DNA from: Laspinema sp. D2d
Lineage (GTDB): Bacteria; Cyanobacteriota; Cyanobacteriia; Cyanobacteriales; Laspinemataceae
Length of the DNA stretch: 64,000 bases
Direction of reading: 5' to 3'
Assembly (NCBI RefSeq): GCF_025370755.1
Contig: NZ_JAMXFC010000008.1
Coordinates: forward strand, 1-64,000
Of the stretch, positions 1-7,777 are shown piece after piece; position 1 is the first letter of the stretch; each line of letters begins with the position of its first letter. The notes below the pieces were generated by a model. That model was not told the origin of the DNA and searched no databases. It worked only from the letters and a program-made list of their open reading frames with translations. Both the position numbers and the translations under genes were made by a program.

Positions 1-483
1 TCGTTCTACCTGTCGATGTTCTGGATGTTGAATACCATTGGTTGGGTCACCTTCTACTGGCATTGGAAACATCTGGGCATTTGGCAAGGGAATGTGGCTC
101 AGTTTAATGAGTCTTCGACTTACCTGATGGGTTGGTTACGTGATTATCTGTGGCTGAATTCGGCTCAGTTGATTAACGGGTATAACCCTTATGGTATGAA
201 TAATCTGGCAGTTTGGGCCTGGATGTTCTTATTTGGACACCTGGTTTGGGCGACTGGATTCATGTTCCTGATTAGCTGGCGCGGTTATTGGCAAGAACTG
301 ATTGAGACTCTGGTTTGGGCGCATGAGCGCACTCCTCTGGCGAACTTGGTTCGTTGGAAGGATAAGCCGGTGGCAATGTCGATTATTCAAGGTCGCTTGA
401 TTGGTTTGGCTCACTTTACGGTGGGGTATATCCTAACTTATGCGGCGTTCTTGATTGCTTCGACGGCAAGTAAGTTCGGTTAA
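1..483 (+). CDS. psaB: Photosystem I P700 apoprotein A2 (PsaB), C-terminal part
   Basis: This is the last 160 residues of PsaB; the start lies outside the window. PsaB pairs with PsaA to form the thylakoid core that carries P700 and the early electron acceptors. The frame is open from base 1. The residues match the conserved PsaB end, including the [11 protein letters not shown] stretch, the [13 protein letters not shown] stretch and the terminal helix ending ASKFG. At least three hydrophobic helices are visible. A strong hairpin at 556-590 follows about 70 bases later. The identity is certain from the near-invariant sequence. Confidence 0.98.
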   Translation, partial: SFYLSMFWMLNTIGWVTFYWHWKHLGIWQGNVAQFNESSTYLMGWLRDYLWLNSAQLINGYNPYGMNNLAVWAWMFLFGHLVWATGFMFLISWRGYWQELIETLVWAHERTPLANLVRWKDKPVAMSIIQGRLIGLAHFTVGYILTYAAFLIASTASKFG

Positions 484-555
484 TCTGGCACCAGAAAAGC
501 CAAAATTTGAAGAGACTCCCCCCACCCCGATGATGGTAGTAAAGGGGGAGTTTAA

Positions 556-590
556 ATAAAAATCCCCCGCTGATAGCGGGGGATTTTTAT
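556..590. terminator. Bidirectional intrinsic terminator between psaB and psaI
   Basis: A perfect 15-bp inverted repeat with a 5-base loop. Its arms begin ATAAAAATCCCCCGC and end in an A/T-rich outer stem, so the hairpin reads the same on both strands. It lies between the convergent psaB and psaI genes and can end transcription of both. Confidence 0.9.
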
Positions 591-713
591 TGCCCGAGGG
601 CGGATTGGTAAAGAGGGCCTAAAAAGAGGGGTGGGGAATCATCGCCGGTCGTTGTTGTCCTCACCGCTCTTTTTTCGACCCCTGGCGATTCATTCAGGGA
701 ATGATGCCTTGAA

Positions 714-830
714 TTAGCGATCGCTTTCAACGTAGATGAACAGCAGACCCATAACCACTGCTGGCATTAACCAACAAACGACGGGAATCAAAATCCAAGG
801 CAGGTAAGCAGCTGCGTATGCACCTGTCAT
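714..830 (-). CDS. psaI: Photosystem I reaction centre subunit VIII (PsaI)
   Basis: A 38-residue membrane protein of photosystem I that helps anchor PsaL in the trimer-forming region. The sequence begins [18 protein letters not shown] and has one transmembrane helix ending in GLLFIYVES, the normal size and pattern of PsaI. GGAG lies nine bases before the ATG. It sits about 190 bases downstream of psaL on the same strand, the common cyanobacterial psaL-psaI grouping. The 3' end faces psaB, with the shared terminator between. Confidence 0.95.
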   Translation of the reverse strand: MTGAYAAAYLPWILIPVVCWLMPAVVMGLLFIYVESDR

Positions 831-1020
831 ATCTAATTTCTCCTATTTCAAGTTTTAGGTTGACGAGAGGACAATTCACGACGGTGAGTCGGTTATTTTC
901 CTCTAAAGTGGACTTTTCAAACATCAAAATCTGCCGGTGCAGATGAGCTAATTTTAAGTGACCCGAGGTCACGATTCAAAACCAGCAAATTAAAGCCCTA
1001 GCCAGGGACTAAATGTCGAG

Positions 1021-1530
1021 TTAGTTGACTAAACCCCGGAAAATGGCATCAACGCCACCCAGGTTTTCCAAGAGGAAATAGGCGACAAATGCGCCACCCA
1101 TTGCACCTACGAAGAACCCAGCGGTTAGCTGACTCCAACCCTCAGCACTTTTCAGGCTAGTGGGGGCTTGGGGATTTTGGCTGGGGTAATCATCATCGCC
1201 GGTAACTTGGAACGAGGCAATCCCGTAGATAGACATACAGGCGGTGGCGATTAAAACTAAAGACAGAGTAGAGACTAATCCGCCTAAATTGGCCGCTTCG
1301 GTATAATCGCGCAGGGGACCCAATTTAACCCAAGGCCCAACCAGGAAATAGCCGTGGGCCATCCCAATTTCGATCCCACGGAGAATGGGAGAGAGTCCTT
1401 TCCGGTAGGCAGGCAGGTTACCAATGAATGCTTTGGTGAAGGCAGAATCACTAATCGGGGTGGACAGGTGACCCACAAAGGGGTCTCCACCGTAAGGCTT
1501 CACCATTTCAATATCTCTTGCATCGGCCAT
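1021..1530 (-). CDS. psaL: Photosystem I reaction centre subunit XI (PsaL)
   Basis: The 169-residue PsaL forms the contact between monomers in trimeric or tetrameric photosystem I. The family motifs are clear: PYGGDPFVGHLSTPISDS near the N-terminus, then FIGNLPAYRKGLSPILRG, then two or three hydrophobic helices and the C-terminal NLGGVDAIFRGLVN. GAGG lies nine bases before the ATG. It is probably transcribed together with psaI. Confidence 0.97.
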   Translation of the reverse strand: MADARDIEMVKPYGGDPFVGHLSTPISDSAFTKAFIGNLPAYRKGLSPILRGIEIGMAHGYFLVGPWVKLGPLRDYTEAANLGGLVSTLSLVLIATACMSIYGIASFQVTGDDDYPSQNPQAPTSLKSAEGWSQLTAGFFVGAMGGAFVAYFLLENLGGVDAIFRGLVN

Positions 1531-1770
1531 ATTTGTTTTTCCTCTTGGTGTGACAATCAGTAAAAGAACTTAAGGTCATATTCTAAGCAAGGAGGGGTCG
1601 CCTAGTCTCAGAATTAGTGCGTAGCTTTAAAAAACTTCATGAAAATCGCCTAAATCCCCTGGGGCTGGTAACCACTGATTTTAATTTACCTCGGTTCGGT
1701 GACCTTTGCGATCGCGATCCCAGCCTTTAATTTTCGGATGGGAGTAGGTTCGGGGTTTAACCTCGGTTTC

Positions 1771-1797
1771 TGTTAAATTTTGTTAAGAAATTTAACA
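1771..1797. promoter_or_regulatory. AT-rich inverted repeat upstream of psaL
   Basis: TGTTAAATTT and AAATTTAACA form a perfect 10-bp inverted repeat with a 7-base spacer, about 240 bases before the psaL start. It could bind a dimeric regulator. It does not match a known high-light element well, and the rest of the psaL-to-2196 gap shows no gene. Confidence 0.35.
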
Positions 1798-2196
1798 ATT
1801 TCAGGGAATAGGCAGGGTATTTCTACTCCTTTAGAGATTTTGGCACAGGTCAACGGCGATCGCCCCGGGTCAAAAGGCAGATTTCAGCCGAATCGGCAGG
1901 GAGAGTGACTCATCCACTGGCATGATTTGGAACGGTTCCCCGCAACGAGGGGAGTCGGCTTTTAAACTGTTCTAGTCCCGGTGTAGGGTAACAATTAGAA
2001 ACCGGGGTTTTTTACCCCATTTTGGCTGACTCTTTTCCACTCCTATAGGGAATTGGGCAATTCAGGGAGAGGCGTAGGAGGTGGGATTATAGAAATTAAA
2101 ATATTCATAAATTTTATAAATTAAACCCCAATTAAAAAGCGATCGCCTGACTCTTTCTAAGTTCCCGGAAGCGATCGCCTTAAGTTGGGTTAGGGG

Positions 2197-2436
2197 TTAT
2201 TCGGGAAAATCGGGAATAATCCATTTCGGAGGCTGCATCCGTTTTTTTCTAACGGCTTCCTCGGCGATTTCTATCATTTTATCTAAGGATGTTTCCTCGA
2301 TAAACTGGGACGTTTGTTCGGCATATTCGCGGTTAGGGCATTTGTCTCCCAATACACAGCCATTCACGCAGGCTACAGCACAGTTAATAGTCTCTGTCAC
2401 GACAAACCTCTTCTTTATGTTCCTCTGAGTTGACAT
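2197..2436 (-). CDS. Conserved small protein with a cysteine cluster, function unknown
   Basis: A 79-residue protein starting MSTQRNIKKRF. The in-frame TTG three codons earlier is less likely as a start. Residues 18-34 hold four cysteines (CAVACVNGCVLGDKC), a spacing that could bind a metal or an iron-sulfur cluster. The rest is a charged helical region ending WIIPDFPE. There is no signal peptide or membrane segment. I do not recognise a named family. The cysteine spacing and clean codon use argue for a real gene. Confidence 0.6.
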   Translation of the reverse strand: MSTQRNIKKRFVVTETINCAVACVNGCVLGDKCPNREYAEQTSQFIEETSLDKMIEIAEEAVRKKRMQPPKWIIPDFPE

Positions 2437-2987
2437 TAACCCCAAACAACTGGATCAGCTAGATGAAACCCAACTACAGTCGTCTGTTAAGAATCTAAGT
2501 TCTGAATATTTATTGTAGCATCACGGGTGAGGGGCATTAATATCCGTGGGACCGTGACAGTTAGAAAAGACTTGACTCCCAGGGATCACAGAAAAGGGCG
2601 ATCGCCACAATCCTCTCCCAGGAGACCCCCGGAATCAATCCTCTGGGGAATCTCAACTTTTACTCGGGAATTTCCCGAAAACAGAGGGGTTGCGATAGAC
2701 TATGAGCAAGACTAATCTATTGGGAGAGGTTGCCTCCGGATGTTCGGATTCCCCTAGGGTTGCTGGGGTTGAGTGGGTGCGATCGCCCGCTGCTGAAACC
2801 TGCCCAATCCGGTTTCTGTGATTGAGGAGATCGCTGCGATCGTACGGGCATTAAACCGCTATTTATTCTTTAAAATTATCAAGATTTTTAGTCAGTTTAA
2901 CCCTGAAAATGCCATCCCAACTCTTCCGGATTATTAAGTGTTTTAGCTGTGAATTATAACCTCTTTAATTGCTATATTTTTGACATT
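2437..2987. other. Intergenic region with no supported gene
   Basis: This 550-base stretch separates two divergent genes. It contains several GCGATCGC-type sites and a short open frame at 2527-2715 with no family likeness. No RNA gene or riboswitch was recognised. Confidence 0.5.
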
Positions 2988-3398
2988 ATGGCTTTCCCTC
3001 TCATGTTCCGTGCCTTAAATCAAACTGTTAAAATTGGCTCTTTATCGTTGATGATTGCTGGACTCTGGGGCTGTACCAATTTGCTTAAGTCGGGAGTCGG
3101 CGTCACCGATATTGAGCGGATCCAAAGCGACTGGCAGGACCAAGATACAGTGTATTTAAAAGGCACTGTTGAAAATCTTGCCCCGTTTCTGGAATCAGGG
3201 GCTTATCAACTTCAGGATGACACGGGCACAATTTGGGTGATGACTCATTCACCTCTGCCAAATGTGGGCGATCGCCTGGTGATGAAAGGGCAGGTTACTT
3301 ATCAAAGTATTCCCATTGCAGGACAAGAGTTAGGAGAAGTTTATATTAAAGAACTGGAACAGCTTGAACGAGAGAGTTCTGCCCAGAGTAATCTTTAA
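2988..3398 (+). CDS. Putative lipoprotein with an OB-fold-like domain
   Basis: About 136 residues. The N-terminus has a hydrophobic segment and the lipobox-like GLWGC, suggesting export and lipid attachment. The rest resembles a single small OB-fold: the motif VYLKGTVENLAPFL, then AYQLQDDTGTIWV, then GDRLVMKGQV, as in YgiW or nucleic-acid-binding OB proteins. The ligand is unknown. The start is uncertain: ATG at 2988, ATG at 3003 and GTG at 2949 are in frame and none has a clear ribosome binding site. A bidirectional terminator follows. Confidence 0.7.
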   Translation: MAFPLMFRALNQTVKIGSLSLMIAGLWGCTNLLKSGVGVTDIERIQSDWQDQDTVYLKGTVENLAPFLESGAYQLQDDTGTIWVMTHSPLPNVGDRLVMKGQVTYQSIPIAGQELGEVYIKELEQLERESSAQSNL

Positions 3399-3410
3399 CC
3401 TGTTGGGTGC

Positions 3411-3449
3411 AAAAGAAACCGGGTTTATTCAAGAAACCCGGTTTCTTTT
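3411..3449. terminator. Bidirectional terminator
   Basis: A 16-bp perfect inverted repeat (AAAAGAAACCGGGTTT and its complement) with a 7-base loop. It lies between the convergent OB-fold gene and glutathione reductase. Confidence 0.9.
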
Positions 3450-3457
3450 GGGTGAAA

Positions 3458-4804
3458 TTAACGTAAGGTTACGAATTCCTCGGCAGTAGAAGGATGAATA
3501 CCGATGGTGGCATCAAAGTCTTTTTTAGTGGCTCCCATATTGACAGCAATGGCTAACCCTTGAATGATTTCGGCGGCATCTTTACCGACCATGTGAACGC
3601 CTAAAATGCGATCAGTAGTTTTGTCCACAATTAATTTAATCATCACCTTTTCATCGGCATCGGTGAGACTATAAAACATGGGACGGAATTTAGCGCGATA
3701 GATGGTTAAATTATCGCCCACTTTATCTCGGGCTTCCTCTTCAGTCAATCCCACTGTGGAAGCTTCCGGCTGGGAAAAAACAGCAGTAGGGATGCCGGTA
3801 TGGTTAATATGACGGGGGATATGACCAAAGACGGTATCAGCGAAAGCACGACCTTCAGCGATCGCCACGGGGGTTAAATTGATGCGATCGGTGCAATCTC
3901 CTACCGCATAGATATGGGATTGATTGGTGCAACTATCGGGACTGACGGCGATCGCACCAAGAAGCACTTCTACTCCTGCATTTTCTAAGTTTAAGCCGCT
4001 TAAATTCGGTTTGCGCCCCGTCGCACAGAGTAAGGTATCTACCGTGATTGGCTCATGTTTTTCATCGGCAAAAATCAACTTTAAACCATCATCAGTTTTT
4101 TCAATCTTCTCCAGGGTTGTCTGAGTTTTGAAGTGAATCCCATGTTTAGTCATGCCTTCTTGAATGTTCTGGGCAATATCATGATCGAAGCCATGTAAAA
4201 TATAGTCGCGCCGAATAATTTCGGTGACTTCAGCCCCCAACCCATTCATAATTGAAGCAAACTCGACGCCAATATAACCGCCACCCCAAACAGCGAACCG
4301 TTTGGGAAATTCACTGAGGTGGAACATTTCATTAGAGGTGATGCTATGTTCGATGCCCTCAATATTCGGTTTCTCCGGTTTTCCTCCTACTGCAATCAAG
4401 ATTTTGTCCGCTGTGATTTTGCGATCGCCCACTTCAATGGTGTGGGGATCAACAAAAGTACCCATGCCATTGATTAACTCAACGCCCGCTTTTTCCAGAT
4501 TATTAATGTGGATTTGATTCAGGCGCATCACTTCTTTCTGAACCGCTTCCACCAGTTTATTCCAATCAAAATTGGGTTCAGCTTTTTCCCAACCGTAACC
4601 CACGGCATTTTGATACAGTTTAGAAAATTGGGACCCATACACCATTAATTTTTTGGGAACGCAACCCCGGATGACACAGGTACCCCCCACTAAATCCCCT
4701 TCGGCGATCGCCACTTTAGCCCCATAAGAAGCAGCCCGTTTCGATGCTGCTAATCCGCCAGAACCCGCACCTATCACAAATAGGTCATAATCAAAGTTCG
4801 TCAT
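3458..4804 (-). CDS. gor: Glutathione reductase (NADPH)
   Basis: This flavoenzyme uses NADPH to regenerate reduced glutathione in the cytoplasm. The 448-residue protein has the FAD motif GAGSGG near residue 12, the redox pair C43 and C48 in GGTCVIRGCVPKK, a second nucleotide-binding segment WGGGYIGVEFAS, and the C-terminal GIHPSTAEE with the catalytic His-Glu pair. The second cofactor loop has RRDYIL. I chose the ATG at 4804, which has CGGAG eight bases upstream, over the in-frame GTG at 4813. It is monocistronic, with a terminator behind it. Confidence 0.93.
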   Translation of the reverse strand: MTNFDYDLFVIGAGSGGLAASKRAASYGAKVAIAEGDLVGGTCVIRGCVPKKLMVYGSQFSKLYQNAVGYGWEKAEPNFDWNKLVEAVQKEVMRLNQIHINNLEKAGVELINGMGTFVDPHTIEVGDRKITADKILIAVGGKPEKPNIEGIEHSITSNEMFHLSEFPKRFAVWGGGYIGVEFASIMNGLGAEVTEIIRRDYILHGFDHDIAQNIQEGMTKHGIHFKTQTTLEKIEKTDDGLKLIFADEKHEPITVDTLLCATGRKPNLSGLNLENAGVEVLLGAIAVSPDSCTNQSHIYAVGDCTDRINLTPVAIAEGRAFADTVFGHIPRHINHTGIPTAVFSQPEASTVGLTEEEARDKVGDNLTIYRAKFRPMFYSLTDADEKVMIKLIVDKTTDRILGVHMVGKDAAEIIQGLAIAVNMGATKKDFDATIGIHPSTAEEFVTLR

Positions 4805-4857
4805 CTCAGTCACTCCGTTTGTCTTCTTTTAATAACAGGGTAATCCGTTTCGCAAGG

Positions 4858-5152
4858 CGATGGGGAGATGGGGGAGATGGGGAGGATGGGGGAGATGGGG
4901 GAGATAGGGGAGATGGGGCGGATGGGGAGGATGAGGGAGTAACGACTGAAGTCGTTGCTTTCGTGTGAGGGCTGAAGCCCTCACACCTGCAATCCAAGGG
5001 TCTAGCGCCTGCTTGGGAACTGGAAGACGAGTCTGATAGGAGGGCGCTACGTCGTTACTCCGAAAATTTCTTCATCCTCCCCATCCTCCCCATCTCCCCC
5101 ATCCTCCCCATCCTCCCCATCTCCCCCATCTCCCCACTCCTCCGTATAAATA
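4858..5152. repeat. MITE-like element: inverted G/C-rich arrays around nested palindromes
   Basis: A left arm of GGGGAGAT/GGGGAGGAT units (4858-4935) faces a right arm of the complementary CCCCATCTC/CCCCATCCT units (about 5071-5152). Between them GGAGTAACGAC (4936-4946) and GTCGTTACTCC (5051-5061) form an inner terminal inverted repeat. Inside that lie AACGACT-GA-AGTCGTT, the 11-bp-arm palindrome GTGTGAGGGCT-GA-AGCCCTCACAC (4963-4986), and a TAGCGCC/GGCGCTA pair. No open reading frame looks real. The whole can fold as one long hairpin. Confidence 0.75.
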
Positions 5153-5957
5153 CTAACAAAACCCTCCGTATCGTTACGGAGAAAGGATTGATGACAAATA
5201 CGGATGTTTTAAAACACGGGAACCGTTAAGCTATAGCATATTGGAAAAATCAGCTTTTCTAGGGGTGGAAGAAATCAGAAATTGCCCCTCAGTTGTAGAG
5301 CGAGTTGAGAAGATTGCTGATTGTATTGGATAGTGCTGATGAGTCTATATTAAGGGTTCGACTGAGTAGGGCTAATCGCGGAATTTTACGGGGCGGGCGT
5401 AGGAATTAAATGGAGAAGAGAAAACCTCTAATTTCCCCGTTTGATAGGTTCGTAATTTATCTAAATTTTATCACAAAATACCGAGTTGCTTCCCTATTCT
5501 GAACTGACGGTTTAGGAGGGGATTGTTTTAAACTTGCTTGGGTGAACTCGGCAAAACAGTATTTAAAAATCAGCCATCTGGCTGATGCGATCGCCCCAGG
5601 TCAGGGGGTCATAATGTAACTATACTCTCTGACCGGATTGACATGGATTAAGTAGTTTTAGATAGCCCGCTTCCCCGGATGCCCGATCGCCTATTGTTAA
5701 AAAATCCTGATAAATCAGGGGGCTGAGTGGCTTGAATGTTACGGTGGTAACACCCTTAACCTTAACGGGTTGATAAACTATAGAGACAATTAAGGTTTAA
5801 AACTGGCAGAGGAGGTTATAAAAGTCAAAACAATTAGTAAATTTCATTTTTTATTGGGGTTAAAGCGTTAGTTATTAATTTTTAATTTAAAAGCTGTCGT
5901 TAGAAATTAAAAAAATATAAATTTTAAGCCGAAACACCGAGAAATAAAGAGGGGATT
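5153..5957. other. Long leader or promoter region of the chemotaxis-type operon
   Basis: About 800 bases without a convincing gene. It is AT-rich toward the 3' end. A small palindromic TTACGGTGGTAA and a CCCTTAACC/TTAACGGG pair lie around 5738-5771 and may be RNA structure. No known riboswitch class was recognised. Confidence 0.4.
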
Positions 5958-7136
5958 ATGGTAGAAAACACACCCATTCAGCCGCAGAAACCAGAGAACG
6001 TTCACAGTGCAGCCGCTCAGCTTGTCGGGTCACCGACTAAGGCATTACAAAAAATTGTGAACAATAATCTATCCGGGCGATTGACGATTCGAGATACGTC
6101 CGATCCTTCGGTATTTTGGCGGGTCCATTTTGGCAATGGCAAGGTGCATTTTGCCAGTAGTCTAACGGGATACAAAGAGCGCCTCAGTTATTATCTGTCT
6201 CGATTGTGCCCGCAACTGAAAGAGCTTTCCCTAGAAGGGTTTCAGTCGGACTATCAGGCAATTTGCCATTATTGGAAAGCGGGAAAAATTTCCTTACAAC
6301 AGGCTAGAGAAGTCTTACTTAAACTCACCCAAGAAGCATTGGTACAGGTCCTCAATTTACCTCAAGCGGGACTGCAATTTGAAAAAACCGTGGGACTCGA
6401 TCCAATTCTGCTTTCCCTGCCGTTGAAGCAGACGATATTGCCGATGCGAGAAGCGATTGGGAAATGGGGGAAAATTAAGGCAGAAATTGCCTCGCCCTTT
6501 CAGAGGATTTTTATCAGGAATTTAGAGCAAATTCCTAAGCTGTTATGGCCGACGTTTAAAAATGTTGACGGGATTAAACGGCTGATTGAAGTTTTAAATC
6601 GAGGTGGGTGTCTGTATGAAGTGGCTCAAGGGTTGAAAATCGATGTTCTATCTTTGGCACTCTTACTGCAACCTTTGGTGCAAGCGGAAGCGGTTGGGGT
6701 GAAGCCCTATCAGTCAGAAAAAGTTGAAGATGGGCCGATTATTGCCTGTATTGATGATAGTAAAACCACTCAGCGGCACGTTCGGGCGATTTTGCAGGCG
6801 GCGGGATACCGCTGTTTGATGTTAACGGAACCGGCGAAAGCGTTAACAACTTTGGCGCGGCATAAACCGGCGTTGGTGTTGATGGATATTAATATGCCAG
6901 AAATTAATGGTTATGAACTCTGCCGGATGTTGCGCCAGTCGAGTTTGTTGCAGGAAATCCCGATTGTGATGTTGACGGGACGGGATGGGATCATCGATAA
7001 GATGCGATCGCGGATGGTGGGAGCGAATGATTATATCACCAAACCTTTTGATGCCCAACAACTCTTGAAGGCGATCGAAATGCAGTTACTCGGCACGGCG
7101 GATTCTGACGGGGAAACAATTCTGCAAACGGGCTGA
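5958..7136 (+). CDS. PatA/PixG-type response regulator (PATAN + receiver)
   Basis: 392 residues. The N-terminal part (about 15-240) resembles the PATAN/DUF4388 region of cyanobacterial PatA and PixG proteins, with LSGRLTIRD and FGNGKVHFASS. The C-terminal part (about 260-385) is a receiver: IACIDDSKT, phospho-acceptor D310 in LMDINMPEING, LTGRDG, and K362 in YITKPFD. In this family the protein is a CheY-like output of a chemotaxis-type kinase, guiding twitching or gliding motility or development. GAGGGG lies just before the ATG. It is the first gene of a three-gene operon with cheW and hybrid cheA. It has no DNA-binding domain. Confidence 0.88.
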   Translation: MVENTPIQPQKPENVHSAAAQLVGSPTKALQKIVNNNLSGRLTIRDTSDPSVFWRVHFGNGKVHFASSLTGYKERLSYYLSRLCPQLKELSLEGFQSDYQAICHYWKAGKISLQQAREVLLKLTQEALVQVLNLPQAGLQFEKTVGLDPILLSLPLKQTILPMREAIGKWGKIKAEIASPFQRIFIRNLEQIPKLLWPTFKNVDGIKRLIEVLNRGGCLYEVAQGLKIDVLSLALLLQPLVQAEAVGVKPYQSEKVEDGPIIACIDDSKTTQRHVRAILQAAGYRCLMLTEPAKALTTLARHKPALVLMDINMPEINGYELCRMLRQSSLLQEIPIVMLTGRDGIIDKMRSRMVGANDYITKPFDAQQLLKAIEMQLLGTADSDGETILQTG

Positions 7137-7228
7137 TTTTACCTCATTTCCCTGGGGAATGAACTATCGTAATCTATAGCAAGCGGATTGGAATTAGGGA
7201 TTCAAAGTGCGATAGGATAACCGGGAAA

Positions 7229-7777
7229 ATGCTGAGAACGTATGCAGGGTTGCAATTAAGTCCCAAGGTACAAGTTGTGGTGCCGATCGAGCAAGTCGTA
7301 GAGGAAATTGCCCGATCGCGACGGCAAATTTGTCCGATCCCTGGGGTTCCCGAGGCTATTTTAGGGGTGGTGAATATCGCCGGTAAGTTGCTATGGGTGA
7401 TTGATTTGGCTGATTTTCTGACGGAGGTTTTGGGACTGACGCGCCGATCGCCCTCGCGAGGGGATGAGTTAACCTTGGTCGTCATTCGCAAGGACCCCCG
7501 AACAGAACAGGACCCGGAGGAGGAAGAATCCACCCTCACTCCCTTTGCTTGTGTCGTCTGCGATCGCCTTGTCACTCTCACGCTCAACTCAACCCACGTT
7601 ACCCCCATTCCCGACCCCTGGAGACCCCTACTCCGTCCCCTGTTTTCCGGTTTAATCTGGATCTCACCTCCTACGGATGCGGCATCCCCTCGGTTTCCCG
7701 TGGGATTGCTGCAAGTGAGCGCCCTATTTGAGGCCCTCAGTCGGCACAGTACCTCCACTGCCGGAGAATTTCGATGA
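7229..7777 (+). CDS. CheW-like coupling protein (PixI type)
   Basis: 182 residues forming one CheW domain. It has VQVVVPIEQVVEEI, the IPGVPEAILGVVNIAGKLLWVIDL segment typical of CheW, and a later VTLTLNSTHVTPI strand. CheW proteins couple a receptor to CheA at the membrane. The stop overlaps the next ATG (ATGA at 7774), showing translational coupling with the hybrid CheA. The middle (about 75-100) is a charged, variable linker. The likely partner receptor gene is not in this window. Confidence 0.88.
   Translation: MLRTYAGLQLSPKVQVVVPIEQVVEEIARSRRQICPIPGVPEAILGVVNIAGKLLWVIDLADFLTEVLGLTRRSPSRGDELTLVVIRKDPRTEQDPEEEESTLTPFACVVCDRLVTLTLNSTHVTPIPDPWRPLLRPLFSGLIWISPPTDAASPRFPVGLLQVSALFEALSRHSTSTAGEFR

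Noticed and set aside
2527-2715. Short open frame of 62 codons
   Set aside because: No family likeness, proline/arginine-rich chance composition and no ribosome binding site.
4744-4997. Frames reading GDGGDG or PSPPSP through the G/C array
   Set aside because: Low-complexity translations of the intergenic repeat; not proteins.
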